Source of the DNA: Gemmatimonadota bacterium | GTDB taxonomy: Bacteria; Gemmatimonadota; Gemmatimonadetes; Gemmatimonadales; Gemmatimonadaceae | DNA length: 64,000 nt | Assembly (NCBI GenBank): GCA_028287305.1 | Contig: JAQBPX010000032.1 | Location: forward strand, 124,001 to 188,000 | Direction: 5' to 3' | Part shown: positions 17,304-26,576 of the stretch, piece by piece | How positions within the stretch are numbered: the first letter of the stretch is position 1 | Layout: each line of letters opens with the position of its first letter | Program-made: the position numbers and the translations under genes | The notes under the pieces: generated by a model | What the model was told of the DNA's origin: nothing | Databases searched by the model: none | What the model saw: the letters and a program-made list of their open reading frames with translations, nothing else

Positions 17304-17636
17304 ATGTCGAACGCTGTGGCCGTTACGGACGAGACCTTCGAGCAGGAAGTGGAAAAGAACTCCGGCCTCACGGTCGTCGACTTCTGGGCCACCTGGTGCG
17401 GCCCCTGCCGCATGATCGCCCCGATCCTCGACCAGCTTTCCGTGGATTACGCCGACAAGCTGAAGGTCACCAAGCTGGACGTCGACGCGAACATCAAGAC
17501 CGCCACTCGCTTCAACGTGCGCTCGATTCCGATGCTGATCTTCTTCAAGGACGGCAAGGTGGTCGACCAGATCGTGGGCGCGGTGCCGCGTCCCCAGATC
17601 GAGAGCAAGATCCAGCAGCACGCCACCGCCGCCTAG
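17304..17636 (+). CDS. trxA: Thioredoxin
   Basis: The protein has 110 residues with the classical active site WCGPC (Cys32 and Cys35) in VVDFWATWCGPCRM, the cis-proline region SIPMLIFFKDGK, and a C-terminal helix. It is a cytosolic thiol-disulfide reductase. The ATG at 17304 has a GAGGAGAACCG ribosome binding site just upstream. It is the first gene of a long plus-strand run. Confidence 0.97.
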   Translation: MSNAVAVTDETFEQEVEKNSGLTVVDFWATWCGPCRMIAPILDQLSVDYADKLKVTKLDVDANIKTATRFNVRSIPMLIFFKDGKVVDQIVGAVPRPQIESKIQQHATAA

Positions 17637-17723
17637 CGTCGCACCCACGCAGCATCCATCTTGACTCGTCCGGGCCAGCCGACGCAGGCGCCCGGGCGAC
17701 TCAGCAGGCCGCACCCCTCCTCG

Positions 17724-18698
17724 ATGCCCGCGTCCCTCGCCGGGCTGCGCTTCCCCGGCACTCGCGTGCTGCTGCCGCGCACCCGTCTCGCCTACATCCA
17801 TCTCCGCAACCTCCTGAATGACGCCAAGCGCGATCGCGCGGCGCGCATTTCGGGGTTCGTTGCGATCTGGCTCCCCGAGGAGCTGGTGATGCTGTACATG
17901 CGAAAGGGCGAAGTGGTGAACGCCACCTGCATCGACGACAAGTTCACGCGCGCCCTCCCGATCGCCGAGGCCATCGAGCGCGTGCCGGCGGAGCCGGAAT
18001 ACGGCGAGATCTGCTTCAACGAGGCGGAAGACGACCAGCTCGCGTGCATGTTCCAGGCGCTCTCCAAGCCGCCGATCTCGTGGCCGTCGGAGATGCGCGT
18101 CACCGACCCGGGCGCGCTCTTTCCGTACCTGATGGCGACGACCTTCGACGGCATGCTCGAGATCATCGCCGACGACACGGTGAACTACCTGATCTTCAGG
18201 CATGGCGCGGTGCATCGTGCGTTCCTCTCCACGGCGCACCACGGCACCGTGGTGGACCGCGTAGCGAAGATCTTCGCGCGCGAGGGGAAGATCGGCGGGC
18301 TGCAGATTCGCCGCTGGGACGCCCCCGCCGAGATCCCCACGCAGGCGCCCCCGGCGCTCGTGCAGGCGTATCGCGACCTGGCCTGCGCACTCGTGAACCG
18401 CCTGGTGGCTGACGGAAGCGGCAGCGCGCCCGCCGTGGCCGAGCATGCGCGACAGAACCTCGCGAAGGACCATCCCGCGCTCGAGGGCTTCTCCTTCTCG
18501 GGCAAGCCGGTGCGCGACCCGGTGACGGAGACGAAGTCGCTCAGCAACGCGGTCGCGCTGTGGATCACCGAGGTGATGTGGACCGCGGGCGATCACGGCA
18601 GCAACGCCGGACCGCTGCTCAAGGAGCTCACCTGGGAGCGCCGGCACATGTTCCAGTCGGCCGGGCTCTACGACAAGCTGCAATGGAAGGTGATGTGA
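17724..18698 (+). CDS. Protein with two PATAN/DUF4388-like repeats, function unknown
   Basis: The protein has about 324 residues. Two segments look like copies of one fold. Residues about 20-115 contain the hydrophobic strand FVAIWLPEELVMLYMRKGEVVNA followed by a helix; only the RKGEVVNA turn is diagnostic. Residues about 130-215 contain MLEIIADDTVNYLIFRHGAVHRAF. The strand - xxG - V - hydrophobic - A pattern followed by a helix resembles PATAN/DUF4388 modules of signalling proteins, but this is by eye. The C-terminal 100 residues are helical. There is no signal peptide. The start is uncertain: a TTG at 17661 would add 21 low-complexity residues. The gene ends one base before rsmI. Confidence 0.65.
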   Translation: MPASLAGLRFPGTRVLLPRTRLAYIHLRNLLNDAKRDRAARISGFVAIWLPEELVMLYMRKGEVVNATCIDDKFTRALPIAEAIERVPAEPEYGEICFNEAEDDQLACMFQALSKPPISWPSEMRVTDPGALFPYLMATTFDGMLEIIADDTVNYLIFRHGAVHRAFLSTAHHGTVVDRVAKIFAREGKIGGLQIRRWDAPAEIPTQAPPALVQAYRDLACALVNRLVADGSGSAPAVAEHARQNLAKDHPALEGFSFSGKPVRDPVTETKSLSNAVALWITEVMWTAGDHGSNAGPLLKELTWERRHMFQSAGLYDKLQWKVM

Positions 18699-18699
18699 C

Positions 18700-19545
18700 G
18701 TGACGCCGGAGGCAGTCGAGCCGGGCCGCCTGTATGTCGTGAGCACCCCCATCGGTAACATGGGGGATTTTTCTTTCCGGGCGGTGGAAACGCTGCGTTC
18801 CGTGGCGGCCGTGCTGGCCGAGGACACGCGCCACAGCCGCCACCTGCTCGACCGCTACGAGGTCGCCACGCCGATGCTCGCCTATCACGAGCACAACGAG
18901 GCGAAGATGACACCCCAGCTGGTACGCCGCCTCGCGGCCGGCGAGTCGCTCGCCATCGTGACGGACGCCGGCACGCCGCTCGTGAGCGATCCAGGCGCGC
19001 GCCTCGTGGCCGCGGCGATCGAGGCGGGCATCGTGGTGGTGCCGGTGCCTGGCGCCTCGGCGCTCCTCGCGGCGCTGGTCGCATCCGGGCTGCCGGGGGA
19101 GCGATTCACCTTCTACGGCTTCCTGGCGCGCCGCGGGCGCGAGCGTAAGGAAGTCGTAACTGAGATCGCGGCGCTGCGACACACGGCCATCTTGTATGAG
19201 GCGCCCTCGCGCGTTGCCGACACGCTCGCCGACCTGGGCGCTGCGTGCGGCCCGGAGCGACAGGGCGTGGTGGCGCGCGAGATCACCAAGCAGTTCGAGG
19301 AGGTTCGGCGCGGAACGATCGCGGAGCTCGCCGCGTACTACAGTGGCGCTGCGCCCCGCGGGGAGATCGTGATCCTGGTGGGTGGGGCGCCGGTGGTCGC
19401 GCTCGACGAGGCGATGCTTCGCGAGCGGGCACGCGCGCTGCGGGAAGCAGGGGTGTCGGTGAAGGATGCGGCGGCCCGCCTGGCCGCCGAGCACGGTGTT
19501 CCACGCAACCAGGCGTATCGCCTGGCCCAGGAGGAGGACGGATGA
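18700..19545 (+). CDS. rsmI: 16S rRNA (cytidine(1402)-2'-O)-methyltransferase
   Basis: RsmI methylates the ribose of C1402 in the decoding centre. The 281-residue SAM-dependent protein of the tetrapyrrole-methylase fold shows LYVVSTPIGNMGDFSFRA, AEDTRHSRHLL, VTDAGTPLVSDPG, the GASALLAALVASGLP motif, and REITKQFEEVRRG. A C-terminal helical extension (DEAMLRERARALREAG onwards) carries the GVPRNQAYRLA signature. The GTG start directly follows the upstream stop, and the stop overlaps the next ATG (ATGA). Confidence 0.96.
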   Translation: MTPEAVEPGRLYVVSTPIGNMGDFSFRAVETLRSVAAVLAEDTRHSRHLLDRYEVATPMLAYHEHNEAKMTPQLVRRLAAGESLAIVTDAGTPLVSDPGARLVAAAIEAGIVVVPVPGASALLAALVASGLPGERFTFYGFLARRGRERKEVVTEIAALRHTAILYEAPSRVADTLADLGAACGPERQGVVAREITKQFEEVRRGTIAELAAYYSGAAPRGEIVILVGGAPVVALDEAMLRERARALREAGVSVKDAAARLAAEHGVPRNQAYRLAQEEDG

Positions 19546-20219
19546 CTCGTCGCGCGCTCGCCGTTGCCCTGGGGGCGCTCCTGCTGCTCCCACTCGGCGC
19601 GGCGCGCGCGCCGCAGCGACTGAGCGTGGCCCGCCTGCAGTACGATGGCGGCGGCGACTGGTACGCGAACCCGTCGAGCCTCCCGAACCTGATCTCGGCC
19701 ATTCGCGAGCGCACCACCTTGCCGGTGGAGCCCGCGGAGGTGCGGCTCAAGCTCACCGACGAGAAGCTCTGGGAGCAGCCGTTCCTCCACGTCACCGGCC
19801 ACGGCAACATGAAGCTCTCCGACGTGGAGGTGTCCCGCCTGCGCGAGTACCTGCTGCGAGGCGGCTTCTTGCACGTGAGCGACAACTACGGGCTGGACGA
19901 CAGCTTCCGCCGCGAGATCAGGCGCGTGTTTCCCGACCGCGAGCTGGTGGATGTCCCGCTCACGCATCCCGTCTATCACGTGGTGTACGACTTCCCGAAG
20001 GGACTCCCGAAGATTCACGAGCACAACGGCAAGCCGCCGCGCGGCATGGGCGTGTTCATCGGCGATCGCCTCGCGGTGTTCTACGACTACGAGTGCGACC
20101 TCGGAAATGGATGGGAAGACACCGAGGTGTATCACGACCCGCCGGCGCTGCACGAGGCGGCGCTGCGCATGGGCGTGAACCTGTTCACGTACGCGGTCAC
20201 GAGCCGCGCGCTGCCATGA
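19542..20219 (+). CDS. DUF4159 secreted protein
   Basis: The protein has 225 residues with a signal peptide (residues 1-22, ending GAARA). The mature part matches the DUF4159 pattern: LQYDGGGDWYANPSSLPNL, WEQPFLHVTGHGNMKL, LREYLLRGGFLHVSDNYG, DVPLTHPVYHVVYDFP and CDLGNGWED. It has a flavodoxin- or glutamine-amidotransferase-like layout, but no catalytic role is established. Such genes commonly sit near MoxR, DUF58 and DUF4175 genes; here DUF4175 follows after 10 bases. The start overlaps the rsmI stop. Confidence 0.88.
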   Translation: MTRRALAVALGALLLLPLGAARAPQRLSVARLQYDGGGDWYANPSSLPNLISAIRERTTLPVEPAEVRLKLTDEKLWEQPFLHVTGHGNMKLSDVEVSRLREYLLRGGFLHVSDNYGLDDSFRREIRRVFPDRELVDVPLTHPVYHVVYDFPKGLPKIHEHNGKPPRGMGVFIGDRLAVFYDYECDLGNGWEDTEVYHDPPALHEAALRMGVNLFTYAVTSRALP

Positions 20220-20229
20220 GGGCGGGCGC

Positions 20230-23200
20230 GTGACGGTGCTGGAGCTGGTGGAGCGGGAGCGACGCGACATGCGTCGCCTCGAGATCGGCGCCGGCGCGGC
20301 GCTGCTGCTCGGCGCCTGCGCGGCGATCCTCGCCGCGAGCGCACTCGTGCTGGGACACGCGCGGTGGCTCGCGCTCCCGCGCCCCGCGCCGCTGGTGGCA
20401 TGGGTGCTGGTGGCGGCCGCGGCATTCGCGGCCTGGCGGCTCACGGTGCGCGCGCTGCACGCGCGTGGATCGCGCGCCGGCATCGCGAAGGTGATCGAGC
20501 AGGAGGGTGCGATGCGCGCGGGCGCATTGCGCGGCGCGCTGGAAGTTGCTGACCAGGGGGCACTCGGACGACTGGCCGCCGAGCGCATGGGCACGGCGCT
20601 ATCGGCGCGCGGGCCGGTGCTGGCGCCGCTCGCACGGCGCAGCGCCCTTCGACGCGTATCCATCGCCGGGGGATGCGCCGCGCTCGCGTTGGCGATGCTG
20701 GGCTGGGCGGCGCCCACGCACCCCGACGGATGGCGCGCGGTGCTGATGCCGAATCGCGCGTGGGCGGGAACGCTGCTGCCGTCGCTCTCGTTCCGGGCGC
20801 TGCCCCTGGACGTGGTGCGCGGCGAATCTCTCGCGGTGGTGATCGAGGCGCCCGGGCGCACGCGGGTGCTGCTTCACTTTCGCGCGACGGGCGAGGGGTG
20901 GCGCGATACCACGCTGTCGGTGAGTGCGGCCGGTTCTGCGCGCGCGTGGGTCGGTCCCCTTCGCAGCGAGCTCTCGCTGGTGGCGGACGATGGACGCTCG
21001 CGCACCGACACGGCGCGCGTGAGCGTGGCGGACCGACCCTTCATCGGCGGCGTCACCCTGCACGCGACGTATCCCGCGTACCTCGCGAGGCCGGCCGAGG
21101 ACCTCGACGCAGGCGAGACGCTGCGCCTGCCTCGCGGCACCGTGCTCGCGATCGGGGGACGTGCGTCCACGGTGCTCGCGCGGGTGTCGCTGGCGAGTGG
21201 CGCAGACACCGTGACGCTCGCGTCGGCCGACCGCAGCTTCTCGCTCCGCTGGATGCCGCAGCGGAGCGGCGACTGGCGCTGGGTTGCGCTGGGACGATCG
21301 GGCCCGATTGCCGACGTGCCACCCGCGCTGGGAATCGAGATCGTGCCGGACAGCGCGCCGACCATCGAGATCGTGGAACCGCGCGGGGACACGATCCTGC
21401 TCGAGGGGCCCGCACTCGGGCTGCGAATCCAGGCAGGCGACGATCATGGATTGTCGCGCGTGCACCTCGAGGTGCGGCGAAGCTCGGCGCAGAAGGGAAG
21501 GGCGGACGCGTCGTCGGTGATTGCGGTCGCGTCGCAGCTGCCCCCGGTGTGGGCGGGAATCGCCACGCTCGACGTGAGCGCGCTCGGCGCGGCCGCGGGC
21601 GACGTCATCCATGCGCGCGCGGTGGCCACGGACGACTCGCCCTGGGCGCAGCGCGGCGAGAGTCGCGAGGTGCTGCTCAAGGTGCCGACACTCGAGGAGC
21701 GCCGGGAGATCGCCCGCGACGCGGCTGACTCGGCGGTACACGACGCGAAGGCCGCCGCGCAGGCGCAGAAGGCGCTCGAGCAGCGCACCGACGAGGCGGC
21801 GCGGCAGCGTGGCGACCGGGAGAACGGCGCGAAGCCGGGCGACCCGGCGAACCCCGGCAACAAGCCCGACGATGACAAGGCCATGAGCTATGCGGGCGCC
21901 GAGAAGGCGCGCGAGGTGGCGAAGGACCAGCGCGCGCTCACCGACAAGGTGGACAAGCTGCGCGAGTCGGCGCAGTCGCTCGAGCAGCAGCTCAAGCAGG
22001 CGGGCGCGCTCGACAGCTCGCTGGCGAAGCAGCTGCAGGACGTCCAGCAACTGCTGAAGGACGCCATGACGCCGCAGCTGCTCGAGCAGATGAAGAAGCT
22101 CGAGAACGCCGCGCAGAAGCTCGACCGCGACGCAGCGAAGGCCGCGCTCCAGGACCTGCAGGAGATGCAGCGCAAGCTGCGCGAGCAGCTGGAGAAGAGC
22201 GCGGAGATGCTCAAGCGTGCCGCCTATGAAGGCGCCATGCAGACCATGACCGACGAGGCGCGCGACATCGCGAAGGCGCAGGACGCCGCAGCGGATTCCG
22301 CAGCGCAGGGCAAGCCGGACGCGTCGAAGGCCAGCGAGCTTGCGCAGCGCAGCCAGAAGCTCTCGGATGATGCCGGCAAGCTGGGTGACCGACTGCGCCG
22401 GGACAATGCGGAGTCCGCGGCGAAGGGCGCGAATGACGCCGGCAATGCCGCCCAGGAATCGCAGCAGAAGATGCAGGACGCGGCGAAGGCCATGAAGCAG
22501 GGCGGCAAGGGCGGGGAGAAGGAAGCCCGTGAGGCCGCCACGCAGATGGAGAAGGCCGCGCAGGACATGCAGCAAGCGCGCGACGGACAGGTGAAGGAAT
22601 GGAAGCAGGAGCTCACGCAGGAGCTCGATCGCGCGGTGCAGGAGCTGCTGCAGATGGCGCGGCAGGAAAGCGCGATCGAGCAGAAGCTGCGCGACGGCAA
22701 GAGCGACGCCGGGGAGGCGCGCGGCGAGCAGGGCGCGGTGAAGCAGGGGGTGGACCAGACGGCGCAGCGGCTGCAGCAGGAGGCGCGCAAGAGCTCCCTG
22801 CTGTCGCAGAAGGCGCAGCGTGCGATGGCCGAGGCGCAACAGAAGTCGGAGCAGGCCGCGGAGTCCATGAGTGGGCAGCCGCGACCGTCGCAGCAGACCG
22901 CGAACGCAGCGGGTGAAGCGGCGGATGCGCTGAACAAGGCGGCGGCCGCGCTCGCGCGCGACCGCGAGCGCGCGAACTCCGCCACGAGCGCGAGCGGCTT
23001 CAGCGAGATGCTGCAGCAGCTGCAGGAGATGGCGAAGAAGCAGGGCTCGCTCAACGCGCAGGCGCAGGGAATTTTCCAGATGCCCGGCGGCGAGCAGGGT
23101 GGCGCGCAGGCGCAGGCCACCGCGCGCATGCTCGCTCGCCAGCAGCGGAGCGTGGCGCAGCAGCTGGAGGAGCTCGGCGACGGCGCCGGTGGCGACAAGG

Positions 23201-23562
23201 CCGCGCAGCTCGCGCGCGAGGCGCGGCAGGTGGCCGATGCGCTCGACCGCGGCCGCGTGGATGCGGGCACCGTGGCTCGACAGCAGCAGCTCTTCCACAA
23301 GATGCTCGACGCGGGCCGCTCGCTCGAGAAGGAGGAGCGCGATGACCAGGGCAAGCGCGAGGCGACGAGCGCCACGACCACGGAGCGCTTCACGCCGAAC
23401 GATGGCACCGCGAGCGGCAAGGCCGCGTCGAAGTTCCGCGAGCCCACCTGGGATGAGCTGCGCGGCCTGAGCGCCGATGAGCGCCGGGTGATCCTGGAGT
23501 ACTTCAAGAGAATTAACGGGGGCACGGGGGCACAGGGAGCCGGGGGCTCGGGGAAGCCTTGA
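20230..23562 (+). CDS. DUF4175-type membrane protein with a very long coiled-coil
   Basis: The protein has 1110 residues. The first 170 carry three membrane segments (about 20-43, 55-72 and 142-160), followed by a beta-rich region (about 180-490) with Ig-like strands. From about 490 to 1090 the chain is almost entirely Ala/Gln/Lys/Glu-rich heptad repeats, including KLRESAQSLEQQLKQAG, and is predicted to be a coiled coil. The layout matches DUF4175 proteins, which accompany DUF4159 and TPR genes in putative envelope complexes. The C-terminal codons run into G-rich repeat words (GGGGGCAC type), giving RINGGTGAQGAGGSGKP. Function is unknown. Confidence 0.85.
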   Translation: MTVLELVERERRDMRRLEIGAGAALLLGACAAILAASALVLGHARWLALPRPAPLVAWVLVAAAAFAAWRLTVRALHARGSRAGIAKVIEQEGAMRAGALRGALEVADQGALGRLAAERMGTALSARGPVLAPLARRSALRRVSIAGGCAALALAMLGWAAPTHPDGWRAVLMPNRAWAGTLLPSLSFRALPLDVVRGESLAVVIEAPGRTRVLLHFRATGEGWRDTTLSVSAAGSARAWVGPLRSELSLVADDGRSRTDTARVSVADRPFIGGVTLHATYPAYLARPAEDLDAGETLRLPRGTVLAIGGRASTVLARVSLASGADTVTLASADRSFSLRWMPQRSGDWRWVALGRSGPIADVPPALGIEIVPDSAPTIEIVEPRGDTILLEGPALGLRIQAGDDHGLSRVHLEVRRSSAQKGRADASSVIAVASQLPPVWAGIATLDVSALGAAAGDVIHARAVATDDSPWAQRGESREVLLKVPTLEERREIARDAADSAVHDAKAAAQAQKALEQRTDEAARQRGDRENGAKPGDPANPGNKPDDDKAMSYAGAEKAREVAKDQRALTDKVDKLRESAQSLEQQLKQAGALDSSLAKQLQDVQQLLKDAMTPQLLEQMKKLENAAQKLDRDAAKAALQDLQEMQRKLREQLEKSAEMLKRAAYEGAMQTMTDEARDIAKAQDAAADSAAQGKPDASKASELAQRSQKLSDDAGKLGDRLRRDNAESAAKGANDAGNAAQESQQKMQDAAKAMKQGGKGGEKEAREAATQMEKAAQDMQQARDGQVKEWKQELTQELDRAVQELLQMARQESAIEQKLRDGKSDAGEARGEQGAVKQGVDQTAQRLQQEARKSSLLSQKAQRAMAEAQQKSEQAAESMSGQPRPSQQTANAAGEAADALNKAAAALARDRERANSATSASGFSEMLQQLQEMAKKQGSLNAQAQGIFQMPGGEQGGAQAQATARMLARQQRSVAQQLEELGDGAGGDKAAQLAREARQVADALDRGRVDAGTVARQQQLFHKMLDAGRSLEKEERDDQGKREATSATTTERFTPNDGTASGKAASKFREPTWDELRGLSADERRVILEYFKRINGGTGAQGAGGSGKP

Positions 23563-25298
23563 AACGTTCTGTCATCCTGAGCGCAGCGAGGGATCTGCCG
23601 TTGCAGTTGCTGTCGTTCGCACTGGCCGTTGCACTAGCCTCGCCCCTGCACGCGCAGGCCCCCGCCTCCGTCTCGAGCTCCGACACCACCGCCTTCTACC
23701 GCGCCCTGGACCTCGAGGGCAACGGCAAGAATCGCGAGGCTGCGGTGCTCTTTCGCAGTGCCCTCCATTCCGGCGCAGCGGTGAACTCCCTGCTCGGACT
23801 CGAGCGCGTGTACGCCGCCCTCGGCTGGGCCGACTCGCTGCTCTCCCCGCTCGACACGCTGCTGCGCGCGAACCCCACCGAGGCCGTGTTCCACTCGGTG
23901 AAGCTGCGCACGCTCACCACGCTCAACCGCGACGCCGCCGCGAGCGACGCGTTCGAACAGTGGATTCGCGCCGTGCCGAGCGATCCGAGCCCGTACCGCG
24001 AGTTCGCGCGCATCCTGCTGCAGCGCGGCAAGCCCGCGGCCGCCGACAGCATCATCGAGCGCGCGCGCACCACGCTCGGCAACACTCGCGACCTGCGCTA
24101 CGAGGTGGCGCAGGTCAAGTCTGCATCGGGCGACTGGGAAGGGGCCGCGGTCGCATGGCGCGAGGCGCTCGCCGCCGAACCATACCTGGCGCAGGCCGCC
24201 GCCTTTGCATTGATGCCCACTCCGAGCGCCGCGCGCCCGGCCGTGCGCGACAAGTTCCTGTCACCGCCGCCGGTGGTCGCCGCGCGGCGCGCACTGTCCG
24301 AGCTCGAGCTGGCGTGGGGATTCCCGGGCGAGGCGTGGTCGGCGCTGCGCGACCTGTTGCCCGACACCGCAGCCGCGAGCGCCTGGCGCGACTTCGCGGA
24401 ACGCGAGGAAGCCGAAGAGCGCTGGAGCCTGGCACGCGACGCGTGGACCTCCGTGATGCGAGTCGAGAATTCCCCGGCGCTCGCGCTGCGCGCCGCGCGT
24501 GCGTCACTGAATGCCGGCGACGCGCTCACCGCGCTCCGCCTCGCGCCCCTCGGCGCCGCCGGGCTGGACTCGGCGCGCGTGGCCGAGAGCGAGCTGCCGA
24601 TCATGGTGCGCGCACTCGCGATGCTCGGTCGCGCCGCGGAGGCCGAGCGACTCGTTGGCCGCTTCGACAAGTGGATCGCCGCGGACCTTCGCACGAGCCT
24701 CACTGAGATGCTCGCGCTGGGATGGGTCAGGTCCGGCGACCTGGTGCGGGCACGCGCAGCGCTGAAGGCCGCGGGCGTCGAGGCCGATTCCAGCGCGGCG
24801 GCGGGATGGCTGGCCCTCTACGAAGGCAACCTCAAGGGCGCGCGCGTGTTGCTCCGTCACAGCAGCGAGAGCACGCCGGAGCTCGCGCTCGCGCTCGGGC
24901 TGGTGGCGCGCGTGAAGGCCGACAGCGTGCCGGCGCTCGGTGCTGCCTTCGTGCTGCTGGCGCGTGGCGACACGGCTGGCGCGGCCAGCGGATTCGTCGA
25001 CGTCGCGCAGTCGTTGCCCGAGGGCGCGTCGGTGCTCTACACCACGGCGGCGCGGTTGCGGCTCCTGCGACGCGACGAGAATGGCGCGGTGGCGCTCTGG
25101 AAGCAGCTGCTCGAGAAGTATCCCGACAGCCCCGAGGGCGCCGAGGCCGACCTGGAACTCGCGCGCTCGCTGGAGCGGCGCAAGGATTCGACCGGAGCGC
25201 GCGCGCACCTCGAGCACCTCATCCTCACCTATCCCCAGAGCGCGCTGGTGCCGCAGGCACGCCGCGAGCTGGAGTTGATCAAGCAGGCGATTCCATGA
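23559..25298 (+). CDS. Secreted TPR-repeat protein
   Basis: The protein has 579 residues from a TTG that overlaps the DUF4175 stop (TTGA). The signal peptide is unusual: its first part (RSVILSAARDLP) is the translation of an interspersed repeat, followed by a hydrophobic core and cleavage near LHAQ. The mature protein is built from helical TPR-like pairs, clearest at residues about 45-115, 140-215 and 480-575 (for example AVALWKQLLEKYPDSPEGAEADLELARSL as a TPR pair). It probably works with the DUF4159/DUF4175 proteins as a periplasmic scaffold. Confidence 0.85.
   Translation: MKRSVILSAARDLPLQLLSFALAVALASPLHAQAPASVSSSDTTAFYRALDLEGNGKNREAAVLFRSALHSGAAVNSLLGLERVYAALGWADSLLSPLDTLLRANPTEAVFHSVKLRTLTTLNRDAAASDAFEQWIRAVPSDPSPYREFARILLQRGKPAAADSIIERARTTLGNTRDLRYEVAQVKSASGDWEGAAVAWREALAAEPYLAQAAAFALMPTPSAARPAVRDKFLSPPPVVAARRALSELELAWGFPGEAWSALRDLLPDTAAASAWRDFAEREEAEERWSLARDAWTSVMRVENSPALALRAARASLNAGDALTALRLAPLGAAGLDSARVAESELPIMVRALAMLGRAAEAERLVGRFDKWIAADLRTSLTEMLALGWVRSGDLVRARAALKAAGVEADSSAAAGWLALYEGNLKGARVLLRHSSESTPELALALGLVARVKADSVPALGAAFVLLARGDTAGAASGFVDVAQSLPEGASVLYTTAARLRLLRRDENGAVALWKQLLEKYPDSPEGAEADLELARSLERRKDSTGARAHLEHLILTYPQSALVPQARRELELIKQAIP
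23564..23600 (+). repeat. Interspersed-repeat copy (GTCATCCTGAGCGCAGCGAG core) used as coding sequence
   Basis: The core GTCATCCTGAGCGCAGCGAG followed by GGATCTGCC belongs, from memory, to a repeat family widespread in environmental bacterial genomes. It usually lies between genes and contains a short dyad (ATCC...GGAT). Here it lies just after the TTG start of the TPR gene and supplies residues of its signal peptide. No other copy was found in the window. Confidence 0.6.
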
Positions 25299-26551
25299 AT
25301 TTCCGATGGCTGACGGCGGCGCTGCTCCTCATGGCCGCCCCACTGCACGCGCAGCGATTGCTCGTGCCGATGGACGACGCACAGTCGGACCACCTGAAGG
25401 CCTACGGGCTCACCTTCGCAGCGCTCAAGGCGAGCCTGCCGAGCGAATGGCTGCTCAACTATCGCGGCGGCAGCTTCCTCATTCCCGACCTGCCCGAGCT
25501 GCGCAAGCGCGCGGCGCTCGACGGCGTGACCATCGAGCCGATCTCCGACGCGCAGCTCGCGACCGTGCGCACCGAGATCGCGGGTGCGAACATGGATGCC
25601 GTGCCGCTCGAGAAGGCACCGCGCATCGCCGTCTACACGCCTCCCGACGCGCCGCCCTGGGACGACGCGGTGACGCTCGCCCTCAAGTACGCCGGCATCG
25701 AGTACACGCCGATCTACGACGACGAAGTGCAGAAGGGCGACCTGTCGAAGTACGACTGGCTGCACCTGCACCACGAGGACTTCACTGGGCAGCTCAACAA
25801 GTTCCACCTCGGCTACCGCGACCAGCCCTGGTTCGTGGACCTCTACCAGCGCAACCTCGCGACCGCGAAGAAGCTCGGCTACGCGAACATTCCCGCGCTC
25901 AAGAAGGAAGTGGCGGAGCGGATAAGGCAGTTCGTGGAGCGCGGCGGGTTCGTCTTCGCCATGTGCGGCGCCACGGAGACGCTCGAGCTCGCGATCGCCG
26001 GCAAGGACGTCGACATCGCCGGCAGCTTCGCCGATGGCACGCCTGCCGACGACGATGCCGACAGCAAGATGGACTGGAAGCGCGCCATGGCGTTCCAGGG
26101 AGTGCACCTCGAACCGTCGCCCTTCATCTCCTCGATGAGCGACATCGACGGGCACCAGGTGAACGTCGCGCAGCGGCGGCAGCCGCTCGGCGCCTTCACG
26201 CTGTTCGGCTTCTCCGCCAAGTTCGATCCCGTCGCCACGATGCTCGTGCAGGACCATCGCGCCGTGATCAACGACTTCTACGGCGTGACCACCAGCTTCC
26301 GGAAGACCGCGCTCAAGCCGAGCGTCACGGTGCTGGCGCTGGAGGAGGGCGCGCCATGGGTGAAGTACATCCACGGCGACTACGGGAAGGGGACCTGGAC
26401 CTACTACGGCGGCCACGATCCCGAGGACCCGCAGCACGCGATCGGCAACCCGCCCACCGACCTCTCGCTGCACAAGCACTCGCCGGGCTATCGGCTCATC
26501 CTCAACAACGTGCTGTTTCCGGCGGCGAAGAAGAAGCCGTTAAAGACATGA
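25295..26551 (+). CDS. Secreted protein of the family often labelled 'asparagine synthetase B' (function unknown)
   Basis: The protein has 418 residues with a signal peptide (MNFRWLTAALLLMAAPLHAQ). The mature part shows LVPMDDAQSDHLKAYGL, WLLNYRGGSFL, YDWLHLHHEDFTGQ and GGFVFAMCGATETLELA, the hallmarks of a family in Bacteroidota and relatives annotated asparagine synthetase B. No ATP-pyrophosphatase SGG(L/V)DS motif or N-terminal glutaminase cysteine is visible, and an exported protein cannot use cytosolic ATP, so that name is very doubtful. A glutamine-amidotransferase-like or DUF4159-like fold is possible. The start overlaps the TPR gene stop (ATGA). Confidence 0.75.
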   Translation: MNFRWLTAALLLMAAPLHAQRLLVPMDDAQSDHLKAYGLTFAALKASLPSEWLLNYRGGSFLIPDLPELRKRAALDGVTIEPISDAQLATVRTEIAGANMDAVPLEKAPRIAVYTPPDAPPWDDAVTLALKYAGIEYTPIYDDEVQKGDLSKYDWLHLHHEDFTGQLNKFHLGYRDQPWFVDLYQRNLATAKKLGYANIPALKKEVAERIRQFVERGGFVFAMCGATETLELAIAGKDVDIAGSFADGTPADDDADSKMDWKRAMAFQGVHLEPSPFISSMSDIDGHQVNVAQRRQPLGAFTLFGFSAKFDPVATMLVQDHRAVINDFYGVTTSFRKTALKPSVTVLALEEGAPWVKYIHGDYGKGTWTYYGGHDPEDPQHAIGNPPTDLSLHKHSPGYRLILNNVLFPAAKKKPLKT

Positions 26552-26576
26552 GGGCGTTCTTCGGTTAACTTTCGGT

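Noticed and set aside
20599-23298. A 899-codon open frame on the minus strand
   Set aside because: It lies wholly antisense to the DUF4175 gene, is almost only Leu/Arg/His/Ala, and results from GC-rich coiled-coil codons read backwards.
23521-23562. G-rich words at the end of the DUF4175 gene as another inverted element
   Set aside because: GGGGGCAC-type words are present but I found no inverted partner nearby, so it is only low-complexity coding sequence as far as can be seen.
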